Below, piece after piece: positions 46,742 to 54,520 of a stretch of DNA of 64,000 bases. How positions within the stretch are numbered: position 1 is the first letter of the stretch; each line of letters opens with the position of its first letter. The DNA lies in the NCBI RefSeq assembly GCF_003432075.1, contig NZ_QWBU01000005.1, positions 62,001 through 126,000 of the forward strand, read 5' to 3'. The notes beneath the pieces were generated by a model, which saw only the letters and a list, made by a program, of their open reading frames with translations, was not told the origin of the DNA and did not search any database. Source of the DNA: Shinella sp. WSJ-2 (GTDB taxonomy: Bacteria > Pseudomonadota > Alphaproteobacteria > Rhizobiales > Rhizobiaceae). The position numbers and the translations under genes are program-made.

Positions 46742-46774
46742 AGTTTATCCATAGGGCCCAGTTTATCCATAGGG
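46742..46774 (+). repeat. 15-base direct repeat between tkt and gap
   Basis: AGTTTATCCATAGGG occurs at 46742-46756 and again at 46760-46774, separated by CCC. The second copy runs into the GGGAGAG ribosome-binding region of gap (ATG at 46786). Confidence 0.9.
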
Positions 46775-46785
46775 AGAGACCCCAC

Positions 46786-47796
46786 ATGACTGTGAAAGTT
46801 GCCATCAACGGTTTTGGCCGCATCGGCCGCAACGTGCTGCGCGCGATCGTCGAATCCGGCCGCACCGACATCGAAGTCGTCGCCATCAACGACCTCGGCC
46901 CGGTCGAGACCAACGCGCACCTGCTTCGCTACGACTCGATCCACGGCCGCTTCCCGGCTGAAGTGAAAGTGGACGGCGATACGATCACCGTCGGCGGCGG
47001 CAAGCCGATCAAGGTCACCGCGATCAAGGATCCGGCTACCCTGCCGCATGGCGAGATGGGCGTCGACATCGCGATGGAATGCACGGGCATCTTCACCGCC
47101 CGCGACAAGGCCGCCGCCCACCTGACGGCCGGCGCCAAGCGCGTCATCGTCTCGGCTCCGGCCGACGGTGCCGACCTGACCGTCGTTTACGGCGTCAACG
47201 ATGACCAGTTGACGAAGGATCACCTCGTCATTTCCAACGCCTCGTGCACGACGAACTGCCTTGTGCCCGTCGTGAAGGTCATCGACGACCTCGTCGGCAT
47301 CGACCATGGCTTCATGACGACCATCCACTCCTACACGAACGACCAGCCGTCGCTCGACCAGATGCACAAGGATCTGTACCGCGCACGCGCTGCCGCCCTT
47401 TCGATGATCCCGACCTCGACGGGTGCTGCGAAGGCTGTCGGCCTCGTCCTGCCGCACCTCAAGGGCAAGCTCGACGGCACGTCGATCCGCGTTCCCACGC
47501 CGAACGTCTCCGTCGTCGACTTCAAGTTCGTCGCCAAGCGCGACACGACGGCCGCCGAGATCAACGAAGCCATCAAGGCTGCCTCCAACGGCAAGCTGAA
47601 GGGCATTCTCGGCTACACGGACGAGCCGCTCGTCTCGAAGGACTTCAACCACGACAGCCACTCGTCGATTTTCGCGACCGACCAGACGAAGGTTCTCGAA
47701 GGCAACTTCGTTCGTATCCTCACCTGGTACGACAACGAATGGGGCTTCTCGAACCGCATGTCCGACACGGCTGTCGCCTTCGCAAAGCTGATCTGA
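46786..47796 (+). CDS. gap: Glyceraldehyde-3-phosphate dehydrogenase
   Basis: The enzyme oxidises glyceraldehyde-3-phosphate to 1,3-bisphosphoglycerate with NAD(P)+. The 336-residue protein has the Rossmann motif [14 protein letters not shown] and catalytic C154 in SNASCTTNC. The His in HSYTNDQ, the phosphate site STGAAKAVG and the C-terminal [12 protein letters not shown] are also present. It lies 85 bases after tkt, with a tandem repeat in the gap, and has its own strong terminator before pgk. Confidence 0.97.
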   Translation: MTVKVAINGFGRIGRNVLRAIVESGRTDIEVVAINDLGPVETNAHLLRYDSIHGRFPAEVKVDGDTITVGGGKPIKVTAIKDPATLPHGEMGVDIAMECTGIFTARDKAAAHLTAGAKRVIVSAPADGADLTVVYGVNDDQLTKDHLVISNASCTTNCLVPVVKVIDDLVGIDHGFMTTIHSYTNDQPSLDQMHKDLYRARAAALSMIPTSTGAAKAVGLVLPHLKGKLDGTSIRVPTPNVSVVDFKFVAKRDTTAAEINEAIKAASNGKLKGILGYTDEPLVSKDFNHDSHSSIFATDQTKVLEGNFVRILTWYDNEWGFSNRMSDTAVAFAKLI

Positions 47797-47807
47797 AACC
47801 AAATCGA

Positions 47808-47840
47808 AACACCCGGGCAGCGATGCCCGGGTGTTTTTTC
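47808..47840 (+). terminator. Terminator of gap
   Basis: AACACCCGGGC (47808-47818) pairs with GCCCGGGTGTT (47825-47835), followed by further T. pgk therefore needs read-through or its own promoter. Confidence 0.88.
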
Positions 47841-47877
47841 GTGACCTGACGGCAGAATATTTCCAGGAGCGGCCTCC

Positions 47878-49077
47878 ATGACCTTCAAGACCCTCGACAA
47901 CCTCACCGACATCGCCGGCAAGCGCGTGCTTGTCCGCGTCGATCTCAACGTGCCCGTCAAGGACGGCAAGGTCACCGATGCGACCCGCATCGAGCGTGTC
48001 GCCCCGACCATCCAGGAACTCTCGAAGAAGGGTGCCAAGGTCATCCTGCTCGCCCATTTCGGCCGCCCGAAGGGTGAGGTCGTCGCCGACATGTCGCTGG
48101 AGCAGATCCTGCCTGCGGTGAACGACGTGCTCGGCACGAAGGTGCATTTCGCCGCCGACTGCATCGGCGAGACCGCCGCTGCCGCCATCGCAGCCCTCGA
48201 CAATGGCGGCATCCTGCTTCTCGAAAACACCCGCTTCCACAAGGGCGAAGAGAAGAACAACCCGGATTTCACCGCAGCGCTCGCCGCCAACGGTGATATC
48301 TATGTCAACGACGCCTTCTCGGCCGCGCATCGCGCGCATGCCTCGACCGAAGGCCTCGCCCATCTGTTGCCCGCCTATGCCGGCCGCACCATGCAGGCGG
48401 AACTCGAAGCGCTCGAAAAGGGCCTTGGCAATCCGAACCGCCCGGTTGTCGCCATCGTCGGCGGCGCGAAGGTCTCCACCAAGATCGACTTGCTCATGAA
48501 CCTCGTGAAGAAGGTCGACGCGCTGGTCATCGGCGGCGGCATGGCGAACACCTTCCTCGCCGCCCGCGGCACCAATGTCGGCAAGTCGCTCTGCGAGCAT
48601 GACCTCGCCGACACCGCCAAGCAGATCATGATCGAGGCCGCCACCGCGACCTGCGCCATCGTTCTGCCGGAAGACGGCGTCGTCGCCCGCGAGTTCAAGG
48701 CCAATGCCGAAAACGAGGTGGTCGACGTCAACGCCATTCCGGCCGACGCAATGATGCTCGACGTTGGCCCGAAGACCATCGAAGCCGTCAATGCCTGGAT
48801 TTCCCGCGCTTCGACGCTCGTCTGGAACGGCCCGCTCGGCGCCTTCGAAATCGCCCCCTTCGACACCGCGACGGTCGCTGCCGCCAAACATGCAGCAGAA
48901 CAGACCAAAGCGGGCAAGCTCGTCTCCGTCGCCGGTGGCGGCGATACGGTGGCGGCGCTCAACCATGCCGCTGTGGCCGACGATTTCACCTATGTCTCGA
49001 CCGCCGGCGGCGCTTTCCTGGAATGGATGGAAGGCAAGCCGCTGCCGGGAGTCGATATCCTGCACCAGCAGAAATAA
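47878..49077 (+). CDS. pgk: Phosphoglycerate kinase
   Basis: Pgk transfers phosphate from 1,3-bisphosphoglycerate to ADP. The 399-residue protein has [16 protein letters not shown], the basic-patch residues around [19 protein letters not shown], and the nucleotide site [16 protein letters not shown] with the [10 protein letters not shown] loop near the C-terminus. It lies 81 bases after gap. No aldolase gene follows; fba is not in this window. Confidence 0.97.
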   Translation: MTFKTLDNLTDIAGKRVLVRVDLNVPVKDGKVTDATRIERVAPTIQELSKKGAKVILLAHFGRPKGEVVADMSLEQILPAVNDVLGTKVHFAADCIGETAAAAIAALDNGGILLLENTRFHKGEEKNNPDFTAALAANGDIYVNDAFSAAHRAHASTEGLAHLLPAYAGRTMQAELEALEKGLGNPNRPVVAIVGGAKVSTKIDLLMNLVKKVDALVIGGGMANTFLAARGTNVGKSLCEHDLADTAKQIMIEAATATCAIVLPEDGVVAREFKANAENEVVDVNAIPADAMMLDVGPKTIEAVNAWISRASTLVWNGPLGAFEIAPFDTATVAAAKHAAEQTKAGKLVSVAGGGDTVAALNHAAVADDFTYVSTAGGAFLEWMEGKPLPGVDILHQQK

Positions 49078-49087
49078 CGACGGCCCC

Positions 49088-49115
49088 TTGCGCTTGGCGC
49101 GGGATCGCCTACATT
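49088..49115 (+). promoter_or_regulatory. Possible promoter after pgk
   Basis: TTGCGC (49088-49093), a 16-base spacer and TACATT (49110-49115) could drive the short transcript that holds the 24-codon ORF. The match is weak. Confidence 0.35.
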
Positions 49116-49152
49116 CTCTGTAACGTCAACGAACAGAAAGGAAGGTGATCCA

Positions 49153-49227
49153 ATGTCTAATGAGATTTCGGTCTTGGCTTCGGGCATGGGAATTGTGGTG
49201 AGCGAAACGAGGCAGCCCTCGTTCTGA
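49153..49227 (+). CDS. 24-residue small ORF with a strong ribosome-binding site
   Basis: The ORF begins ATGTCTAATGAG, encodes a peptide starting MSNEISVLAS and ending RQPSF, and stops with TGA. AAGGAAGGTG lies just upstream at good spacing. After the stop codon come three hairpins in a row: CGGGTC/GACCCG (49241-49256), GGTCCG/CGGACC (49257-49271) and a terminator (49283-49306). No amino acid is so repeated as to suggest classic attenuation, and no biosynthetic gene follows. It could be a small protein or the leader of an sRNA-like transcript. Confidence 0.5.
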   Translation: MSNEISVLASGMGIVVSETRQPSF

Positions 49228-49282
49228 TACCGCCTTCCTTCGGGTCGCAAGACCCGGGTCCGCACCGGACCAAACCTCATGG

Positions 49283-49306
49283 GGGCCACCTTCGGGTGGC
49301 CCTTTT
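49283..49306 (+). terminator. Terminator of the small-ORF transcript
   Basis: GGGCCACC, the loop TTCG, GGTGGCCC and then TTTT. Confidence 0.8.
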
Positions 49307-49399
49307 GCGTTTCCGAAGGTAGTGAGCAGCCTACCTCCTCTCCAACGCCACCCTCGGGCTTGACCCGAAGATGGCGGAGAAAAAGTTGTTATCCCTCCC

Positions 49400-49555
49400 C
49401 TACGGTCGGATCAGCACCGTCAGCATCATCAGCGCGATGGCGCCGACCGCGATCTTCCAGAAATCCGCGCGCCGCCGCAGCCCCGGCAGGCCGATGGGGC
49501 GGATGAGATGCAGCAGCATGACGGCAAGCAGGAGGACGGGGAGGATTTTTGACAT
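49400..49555 (-). CDS. 51-residue two-helix membrane protein
   Basis: The minus strand from ATG 49555 to TAG 49400 encodes 51 residues. Helix one is ILPVLLLAVMLLHLI, then a basic turn (GLPGLRRRADFWK), and helix two is IAVGAIALMMLTVLI, ending RP. AGGAAAGG lies upstream of the start. The positive loop and two balanced hydrophobic segments argue for a real small inner-membrane protein with both ends in the periplasm. Function unknown. It is divergent from the MFS gene. Confidence 0.65.
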   Translation of the reverse strand: MSKILPVLLLAVMLLHLIRPIGLPGLRRRADFWKIAVGAIALMMLTVLIRP

Positions 49556-49707
49556 GACGGCCTTTCCTGGCCTTTCCTGTCACACCCGGGACATTTTTCC
49601 AAGCGATCAGCGCAAGGGGTGAAAATCCTGCGCCATGTCGCCTTTGCATCTGGCAATCGGCACGCGGCGCGTTATTCCTATTGCATCGGCGAACCTTCGG
49701 AAATCAC

Positions 49708-50991
49708 ATGCGCAATAACCTCATATCCGTTTTCGCGCTGCTTATGGGCACGCTGTTCCTGTTCCTCGGGAACGGCCTGCACGGCCTGCTGCTTCCCATG
49801 CGCGGCGCCTTCGAAGGCTATGAGACGACGATGCTCGGCCTGCTCGGCACGTCCTGGGCCTCCGGCTTCGTGCTCGGCTGCCTCTTGGCACCTACCATTG
49901 TCAAGCGCATCGGCCATGTGCGCGCCTTTTCCGGCTTCGCCTCGCTCATCGCGATCATTGCCCTTTTGACCGGCATCCTCATCGATCCGTTCTGGTGGAT
50001 CGCGCTGCGCGCCATTACGGGTTTCTCGATCGCCGGCACATCGATGATCATCGAGAGCTGGCTGAACGAGCGCGCCACAAACGAAAGCCGCGGCCTGATC
50101 TTCTCGCTTTACATCGCCATCACGCTGGTCGGCACCGTCGGTGGCCAGATGACCGTGGCGCTCGGCGACGTGACGACACCGATCCTCTTCATGTTCGCCG
50201 GGATTCTCTACTGCTTCGCCATGCTGCCGACGACGCTGTCGACCGCCGCATCGCCGCAGCCGTTGAAGCAGGTGCGCCTCGATATCCCTGCCCTCTTTCG
50301 CACCTCGCCGATCGCCTGCGTTGGCATCGTGCTGATTGGTATTGCCAACGGCGCCTTCGGTACGCTCGGCGCGGTCTTCGGCGCCAAGGTCGGACTGTCA
50401 TCCAGCATGATCGCGACCATGATGAGCGTGGCGATCTTCGCCGGCGCCGTCATGCAGCTTCCCGCCGGTCGCATGTCCGACCGTATCGACCGCCGTATCG
50501 TGCTGGCCTCGCTCTCGGCCGTTGCCGCCGTTGCCGGCCTTGCCATCTTCGTCTTCCAGCCGGCCAATGTCACCGTACTGCTCGTGCTGACCGCGCTTTA
50601 CGGCGCCATGGCGAATGCGCTCTACCCGATCGCCGTGTCCCATGCCAACGACTTCGCCAGTCCCGAGGATTTCGTAAAGGTCTCCGGCGGTCTGCTTCTG
50701 CTCTACGGCATCGGCACGATCATCGGCCCGACACTCGGCGGCCCGGTCATGTCGGCGATCGGCCCCTATGCGCTGTTCTTCGTCACCTGCTGCGCGCATA
50801 TCCTGATTACGGCCTATGCCATCTTCCGCAGCCAGCGCCGCAAGGCGAAGCCCGCCGAGATGCGCGATGCCTATACGACAATCAATCCCGGCACTTTGAC
50901 CACGCCGGAGAGCCTTCAGCTTTCGCCGCGCGCCCTGCCCCAGCCCCACGCCGTAGGTGACGAGCAACAACAGGAGGAGCAGACGGCATGA
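49708..50991 (+). CDS. MFS transporter
   Basis: The 427-residue inner-membrane protein has twelve predicted helices. It starts NNLISVFALLMGTLFLFLGNGLHGLLLPMRG and shows GYETTMLGLLGTSWASGFVLGCLLAP and the loop motif GRMSDRIDRRIVLASL between helices 8 and 9. This is the YcaD/Fsr-like group. The hydrophilic C-terminal tail ends DEQQQEEQTA. The substrate is unknown. It overlaps the DUF1192 gene by ATGA, so the two are translationally coupled. Confidence 0.9.
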   Translation: MRNNLISVFALLMGTLFLFLGNGLHGLLLPMRGAFEGYETTMLGLLGTSWASGFVLGCLLAPTIVKRIGHVRAFSGFASLIAIIALLTGILIDPFWWIALRAITGFSIAGTSMIIESWLNERATNESRGLIFSLYIAITLVGTVGGQMTVALGDVTTPILFMFAGILYCFAMLPTTLSTAASPQPLKQVRLDIPALFRTSPIACVGIVLIGIANGAFGTLGAVFGAKVGLSSSMIATMMSVAIFAGAVMQLPAGRMSDRIDRRIVLASLSAVAAVAGLAIFVFQPANVTVLLVLTALYGAMANALYPIAVSHANDFASPEDFVKVSGGLLLLYGIGTIIGPTLGGPVMSAIGPYALFFVTCCAHILITAYAIFRSQRRKAKPAEMRDAYTTINPGTLTTPESLQLSPRALPQPHAVGDEQQQEEQTA

Positions 50992-51176
50992 GTCTCTTCG
51001 ACGACGACCGTCCTTTGAAGAAGATCGCACACGAGATCGGCAGCGACCTCGCGCTGCTCTCTGTCGACGAGCTTTCCGCGCGAATTGAGCTTCTCAAGGC
51101 AGAGATCGCCCGCCTCGAATCAGAGAAGGTGAAAAAAGGCGCCAGCCGCTCGGCGGCCGAGAACCTGTTTCGCTAG
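50988..51176 (+). CDS. DUF1192 small protein
   Basis: The 62-residue protein has an N-terminal DDDRPLKKIAHEIGSDL and a helical ELSARIELLKAEIARLESEK that is probably a short coiled coil. It matches DUF1192 proteins, which in alphaproteobacteria often lie beside rcdA (DUF1465). It shares ATGA with the MFS gene. Unknown function; the neighbour suggests a cell-cycle or envelope link. Confidence 0.87.
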   Translation: MSLFDDDRPLKKIAHEIGSDLALLSVDELSARIELLKAEIARLESEKVKKGASRSAAENLFR

Positions 51177-51225
51177 AGACGCGCTTTGCCGAAAAAGCAC
51201 AGAAACAGGCAAACCGACAATAGAG

Positions 51226-51257
51226 TTAACCGGCCGTTAAGCCTTACACGTTATTAC
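51226..51257 (+). promoter_or_regulatory. CtrA box and -10 before the sRNA candidate
   Basis: TTAA (51226-51229), seven bases and TTAA (51237-51240) form a perfect CtrA box. TATTAC at 51252-51257 fits a -10, which puts the box over the -35 position as in CtrA-activated promoters. A start near 51263 is inferred. Confidence 0.6.
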
Positions 51258-51262
51258 TGGCA

Positions 51263-51364
51263 CATCCGGTCCTTCCGGGTTCAGACATTTTCTCCCTTTG
51301 GGGTATCGGTCTGATTTTTCTCCCTGTTTTACCTTGAGAGCCGCTTTCCGCGGCTCTTTTTTTA
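51263..51364 (+). ncRNA. Putative CtrA-controlled trans-acting sRNA
   Basis: A promoter-like element and a strong terminator bound about 100 bases with no ORF. Predicted parts are hairpin 1 (CCGG 51266-51269 / CCGG 51275-51278), hairpin 2 (CAGAC 51282-51286 / GTCTG 51309-51313), a single-stranded pyrimidine stretch and the terminator stem. The 10-mer TTTTCTCCCT occurs twice, in the loop of hairpin 2 (51288-51297) and in the single-stranded part (51316-51325). It is complementary to purine-rich ribosome-binding sites. Size and pattern recall the Sinorhizobium cell-cycle sRNA EcpR1, but homology is not shown. Confidence 0.6.
51337..51364 (+). terminator. Terminator upstream of rcdA
   Basis: AGAGCCGC (51337-51344), a 5-base loop and GCGGCTCT (51350-51357), followed by TTTTTT. 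It separates the sRNA candidate and DUF1192 from rcdA. Confidence 0.9.
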
Positions 51365-51411
51365 TTTGCACGGCCACACGCCTGTGCACTGTCCCGAAAG
51401 AATTGTGGAGA

Positions 51412-51426
51412 TTAACCCTTTCTTAA
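51412..51426 (+). promoter_or_regulatory. CtrA box before rcdA
   Basis: TTAA (51412-51415), seven bases and TTAA (51423-51426) form a second perfect CtrA box, 118 bases before the rcdA start codon. A -10 near 51445-51450 (TAGGTT) is possible. Confidence 0.6.
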
Positions 51427-51544
51427 GAATACCCTTGCGCGAATTAGGTTATGGGATCATCCTCCAGACATCAAAAGGCGGCTTGGAACCGAACGAGCCA
51501 ACCTTCCGTTACCTGCAAGTCGTGCGTTCAACAGGGATGAAACC

Positions 51545-52063
51545 ATGTCCGAAAGAGGATTGAATACCGTCAGCTTCGCTGGCCACGTTGCGTCGTCGGC
51601 GCAGTTCAAGTCCCTGTACGCCGAAGGCATGGGTCTCGTTGAAGAAACCGCAAGCTATCTCGACGGCGTTGGCCGTCAGGCCTCCAAGGTGCTGCCGCGC
51701 ATGGCATCGGTGCTCTATGCAGCGGAATCGATGCGTCTTACCACCCGCCTGATGCAGATGGCCTCCTGGCTGCTGCTCCAGCGCGCCGTCAACAATGGCG
51801 AGATGAACCGCGATCAGGTGCTTTCGGAAAAGAACAAGGTCCGCCTCGACAGCTTCAACGTCGACAAGACCGCCCCGGGCTGGAACGATCTGCCGGAAGC
51901 CTTCCGCGACCTCATCGAGCGCTCGCTGCGCCTGCAGAATCGCATCGCCCTGCTCGACCGCGAAATCTACCGCCCGCAGGATGTCCAGGCCTTTGCACCC
52001 GACAACCAGAACAGCGTCCAGGCCCAGATCAACCTGCTCCAGACCGCTTTCGGCAACAACTGA
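51545..52063 (+). CDS. rcdA: CtrA-degradation regulator RcdA (DUF1465)
   Basis: RcdA works with CpdR and PopA to deliver CtrA and other substrates to ClpXP in Caulobacter. The 172-residue protein matches DUF1465: FAGHVASSAQFKSLYAEGMGLVEETASYLDG, then LYAAESMRLTTRLMQMASWLLLQRAVNNGEM and the conserved YRPQDVQAFAP, forming a three-helix bundle with a flexible C-terminus. AGGGA precedes the ATG. A CtrA box lies upstream, which would close a negative loop. The pairing of TCCCTGTT in the sRNA candidate (51321-51328) with AACAGGGA (51530-51537) over its ribosome-binding site is notable. Confidence 0.95.
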   Translation: MSERGLNTVSFAGHVASSAQFKSLYAEGMGLVEETASYLDGVGRQASKVLPRMASVLYAAESMRLTTRLMQMASWLLLQRAVNNGEMNRDQVLSEKNKVRLDSFNVDKTAPGWNDLPEAFRDLIERSLRLQNRIALLDREIYRPQDVQAFAPDNQNSVQAQINLLQTAFGNN

Positions 52064-52086
52064 ACGGCACACGGCATGACGACACC

Positions 52087-52110
52087 AACCCGGCTTCGGC
52101 CGGGTTTTTT
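52087..52110 (+). terminator. Terminator of rcdA
   Basis: AACCCGGC, TTCG, GCCGGGTT, then TTTT. It is nearly the mirror image of the rpmE terminator 40 bases away. Confidence 0.9.
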
Positions 52111-52138
52111 GTTGCGTGTATTCCGAAGAAATTTAGGC

Positions 52139-52170
52139 AATAAAAAACCCGGCCGAAGCCGGGTTCTTCA
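52139..52170 (-). terminator. Terminator of rpmE
   Basis: On the minus strand AACCCGGC, TTCG, GCCGGGTT and TTTTATT. With the rcdA terminator it forms two like hairpins back to back. Confidence 0.9.
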
Positions 52171-52191
52171 AAACTGTCTGCGAAACGCAGA

Positions 52192-52413
52192 TTAGAGGCC
52201 GAGGCCTTCGAAGCGCTTCTTGAACTTCGAAACGCGGCCGCCACGGTCCAGCATCTGCTGGTTGCCGCCGGTCCAAGCCGGGTGCGACTTCGGATCGATT
52301 TCAAGGTTCATCGTTGCGCCTTCCGAACCCCAGGTCGAACGGGTTTCGTATTCGGTGCCGTCGGTCATGACGACCTTGATGACGTGGTAGTCGGGATGGA
52401 TATCAGCCTTCAT
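52192..52413 (-). CDS. rpmE: 50S ribosomal protein bL31
   Basis: The 73-residue protein begins [28 protein letters not shown] and includes [33 protein letters not shown]. It lacks the zinc-binding cysteines of the C+ form, as is usual in rhizobia. The start at 52413 gives the standard length; upstream in-frame sequence is not like bL31. It is divergent from the ABC exporter gene. Confidence 0.96.
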   Translation of the reverse strand: MKADIHPDYHVIKVVMTDGTEYETRSTWGSEGATMNLEIDPKSHPAWTGGNQQMLDRGGRVSKFKKRFEGLGL

Positions 52414-52603
52414 GACACTCTTCCTGCTTGTTCCGGGGGCCATTTGTCGCAACGCATTGCGGCAGCGAGGCCAAAGACGTAAATGAAGCCGCGGCCGGTC
52501 GGACCTGCGGCTTCCCAATTCGATGGCGAGCCTATACATGAAGGCCGTCTGGATAACAAGAGCCGAAAGACAATTCGTGCCGCAAGGCGCTGGGAATGGG
52601 GGT

Positions 52604-54427
52604 ATGGTGTCCACAGTGACAGAGCACGCTGCGCAGGAAAAGCCCGCACGCAGAAACATTCGTCCGCTCGGAAGGCTCACGCCCTATATAAGCCGCTATC
52701 GCGGCCTCGTCTGCGGCGCGCTTGTCGCGCTCGTCATGGCCGCCGTCACCACGCTGGTTCTGCCGGTCGCCGTGCGCCGCATGATCGACCACGGCTTCTC
52801 GGGTGCGGATGCCGGCTTCATCAACACCTATTTCACGATGCTCTTCGTGTTGGCCGGCCTGCTCGCGCTGGCGAGCGCCATGCGCTACTACTTCGTCATC
52901 ACGCTCGGCGAGCGCATCGTCGCGGATCTCCGGCGCGAGGTCTTCGCCCACGTGACGCGGCTGTCGCCGGCCTTCTTCGACGTCAACCAGTCCGGCGAGA
53001 TCGTCTCGCGGCTGACGGCCGATACGACGCAGATCAAGTCCGCCGTCGGCGCCACCGCCTCCGTCGCGCTGCGCAACCTCATCCTGTGTCTCGGGGCGAT
53101 CGCCATGATGGTCTATACCAGCCCCAAGCTCTCCAGCCTTGTCATCGGCGCGATCCCGATCATCGTCTTTCCCCTCGTCGCCTTCGGCCGCTCGGTGCGC
53201 CGCCGCTCGCGCGAGGCGCAGGATACGCTCGCGGCGGCTTCCGCCTATGCCGGCGAAGCGATCGGCGCGACGCGCACCTTGCAAGCCTTCAATGCCGAGG
53301 AAGCAGCCCGCGCCCGCTTCTTCGGTGCCGTCGAGAGCGCCTATGAGGCCGCCCGCTCCGCCATCCGCGCCCGTTCGCTGCTGACGGGCTTCGCCATCGC
53401 CATGATCTTCGGCTCGGTCGTCGCCGTGCTGTGGTTTGGCGCGCAGGACGTGCTGTCGGGCACGATCTCGGCCGGCACGCTCGGCCAGTTCCTGCTCTAT
53501 GCCGTCTTTGCCGCCGGCAGCCTCGGCGCACTCTCCGAGGTCTGGGGCGAACTCTCGCAGGCGGCCGGCGCCGCCGAGCGCCTCACCGAGCTGCTCGCCG
53601 AAAAGCCCGCCATCGCGGCCCCTGCCAATCCGGTCGCTTTGCCCGTACCGTCGCGCGGCGAGCTGACCTTTGAGGATGTGCATTTCTCCTATCCCGCCCG
53701 CCCCGGCTATCGCAGCATCAACGGCCTGTCCTTCGCCGTGAAGCAGGGCGAGACCGTGGCCGTCGTCGGCCCGTCGGGCGCCGGCAAGAGCACGATCCTG
53801 TCGCTGGTCGAACGCTTCTACGACCCCGATGCCGGCACCGTACGGCTCGACGGGGTAGACCTGCGCACCGCCGACCCGGAAGAGCTGCGTCGCCGCATCG
53901 CGCTGGTGCCGCAAGATGTCACCATCTTCGCCGCGACGATCCGCGACAACATCGCCTTCGGCATGACCAATGTCAGCGACGAGGCGATCCGCGCCGCCGC
54001 CCGCGCCGCGCAGGCCGAAGAGTTCATCACCCGCCTCGACAAGGGCTACGACACCATGGTCGGCGAGCGCGGCGTGACGCTCTCCGGCGGCCAGCGCCAG
54101 CGCATAGCCATTGCCCGCGCCATCCTCAAGGATGCGCCGCTCCTGCTGCTCGACGAGGCGACCTCCGCCCTCGATGCCGAGAGCGAGACGCTGGTGCAGA
54201 AGGCGCTGGACGGCCAGATGGGCAAGCGCACGACGATCGTCATCGCCCACCGCCTTGCAACCGTGCTGAAGGCCGACCGCATCCTCGTTATGGACGCCGG
54301 CCGGATCGTCGAAGAGGGCACGCATCAATCGCTGATCCGGGAGGGCGGCCTCTATGCCCGCCTTGCGCGGCTGCAGTTTGATCATGGCGGCCAGGCTTTC
54401 CTCGGCGAGGATCGCGCGGCGGGTTGA
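52604..54427 (+). CDS. ABC exporter, fused membrane and ATPase domains (MsbA-like)
   Basis: The 607-residue half-transporter has six membrane helices (about 35-320) and a C-terminal ATPase. The ATPase carries Walker [11 protein letters not shown], signature LSGGQRQR, Walker [13 protein letters not shown] and H-loop [10 protein letters not shown]. Lipid or drug export is the family role. It starts at ATG 52604, close after GGGGG; the in-frame GTG three bases later is also possible. rpmE and this gene as divergent neighbours is a known rhizobial order. It is homologous to the lipid A flippase MsbA but an exact role is not proved. Confidence 0.93.
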   Translation: MVSTVTEHAAQEKPARRNIRPLGRLTPYISRYRGLVCGALVALVMAAVTTLVLPVAVRRMIDHGFSGADAGFINTYFTMLFVLAGLLALASAMRYYFVITLGERIVADLRREVFAHVTRLSPAFFDVNQSGEIVSRLTADTTQIKSAVGATASVALRNLILCLGAIAMMVYTSPKLSSLVIGAIPIIVFPLVAFGRSVRRRSREAQDTLAAASAYAGEAIGATRTLQAFNAEEAARARFFGAVESAYEAARSAIRARSLLTGFAIAMIFGSVVAVLWFGAQDVLSGTISAGTLGQFLLYAVFAAGSLGALSEVWGELSQAAGAAERLTELLAEKPAIAAPANPVALPVPSRGELTFEDVHFSYPARPGYRSINGLSFAVKQGETVAVVGPSGAGKSTILSLVERFYDPDAGTVRLDGVDLRTADPEELRRRIALVPQDVTIFAATIRDNIAFGMTNVSDEAIRAAARAAQAEEFITRLDKGYDTMVGERGVTLSGGQRQRIAIARAILKDAPLLLLDEATSALDAESETLVQKALDGQMGKRTTIVIAHRLATVLKADRILVMDAGRIVEEGTHQSLIREGGLYARLARLQFDHGGQAFLGEDRAAG

Positions 54428-54520
54428 CCGGCCTGCCCCTACCATCGTCGCCCTTGTCGCAGAGACCAAGCGCCCTATCCTGAGGTGTCGGACCTAACGT
54501 CACCTTGGGAGGAGACCACC

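Noticed and set aside
44595-46913. A minus-strand open frame of 772 codons
   Set aside because: It is the antisense shadow of tkt.
46729-49065. A minus-strand open frame of 778 codons
   Set aside because: It is antisense to gap and pgk; its composition is that of a shadow frame.
52532-54469. A minus-strand open frame of 645 codons
   Set aside because: It is the antisense shadow of the ABC exporter gene.
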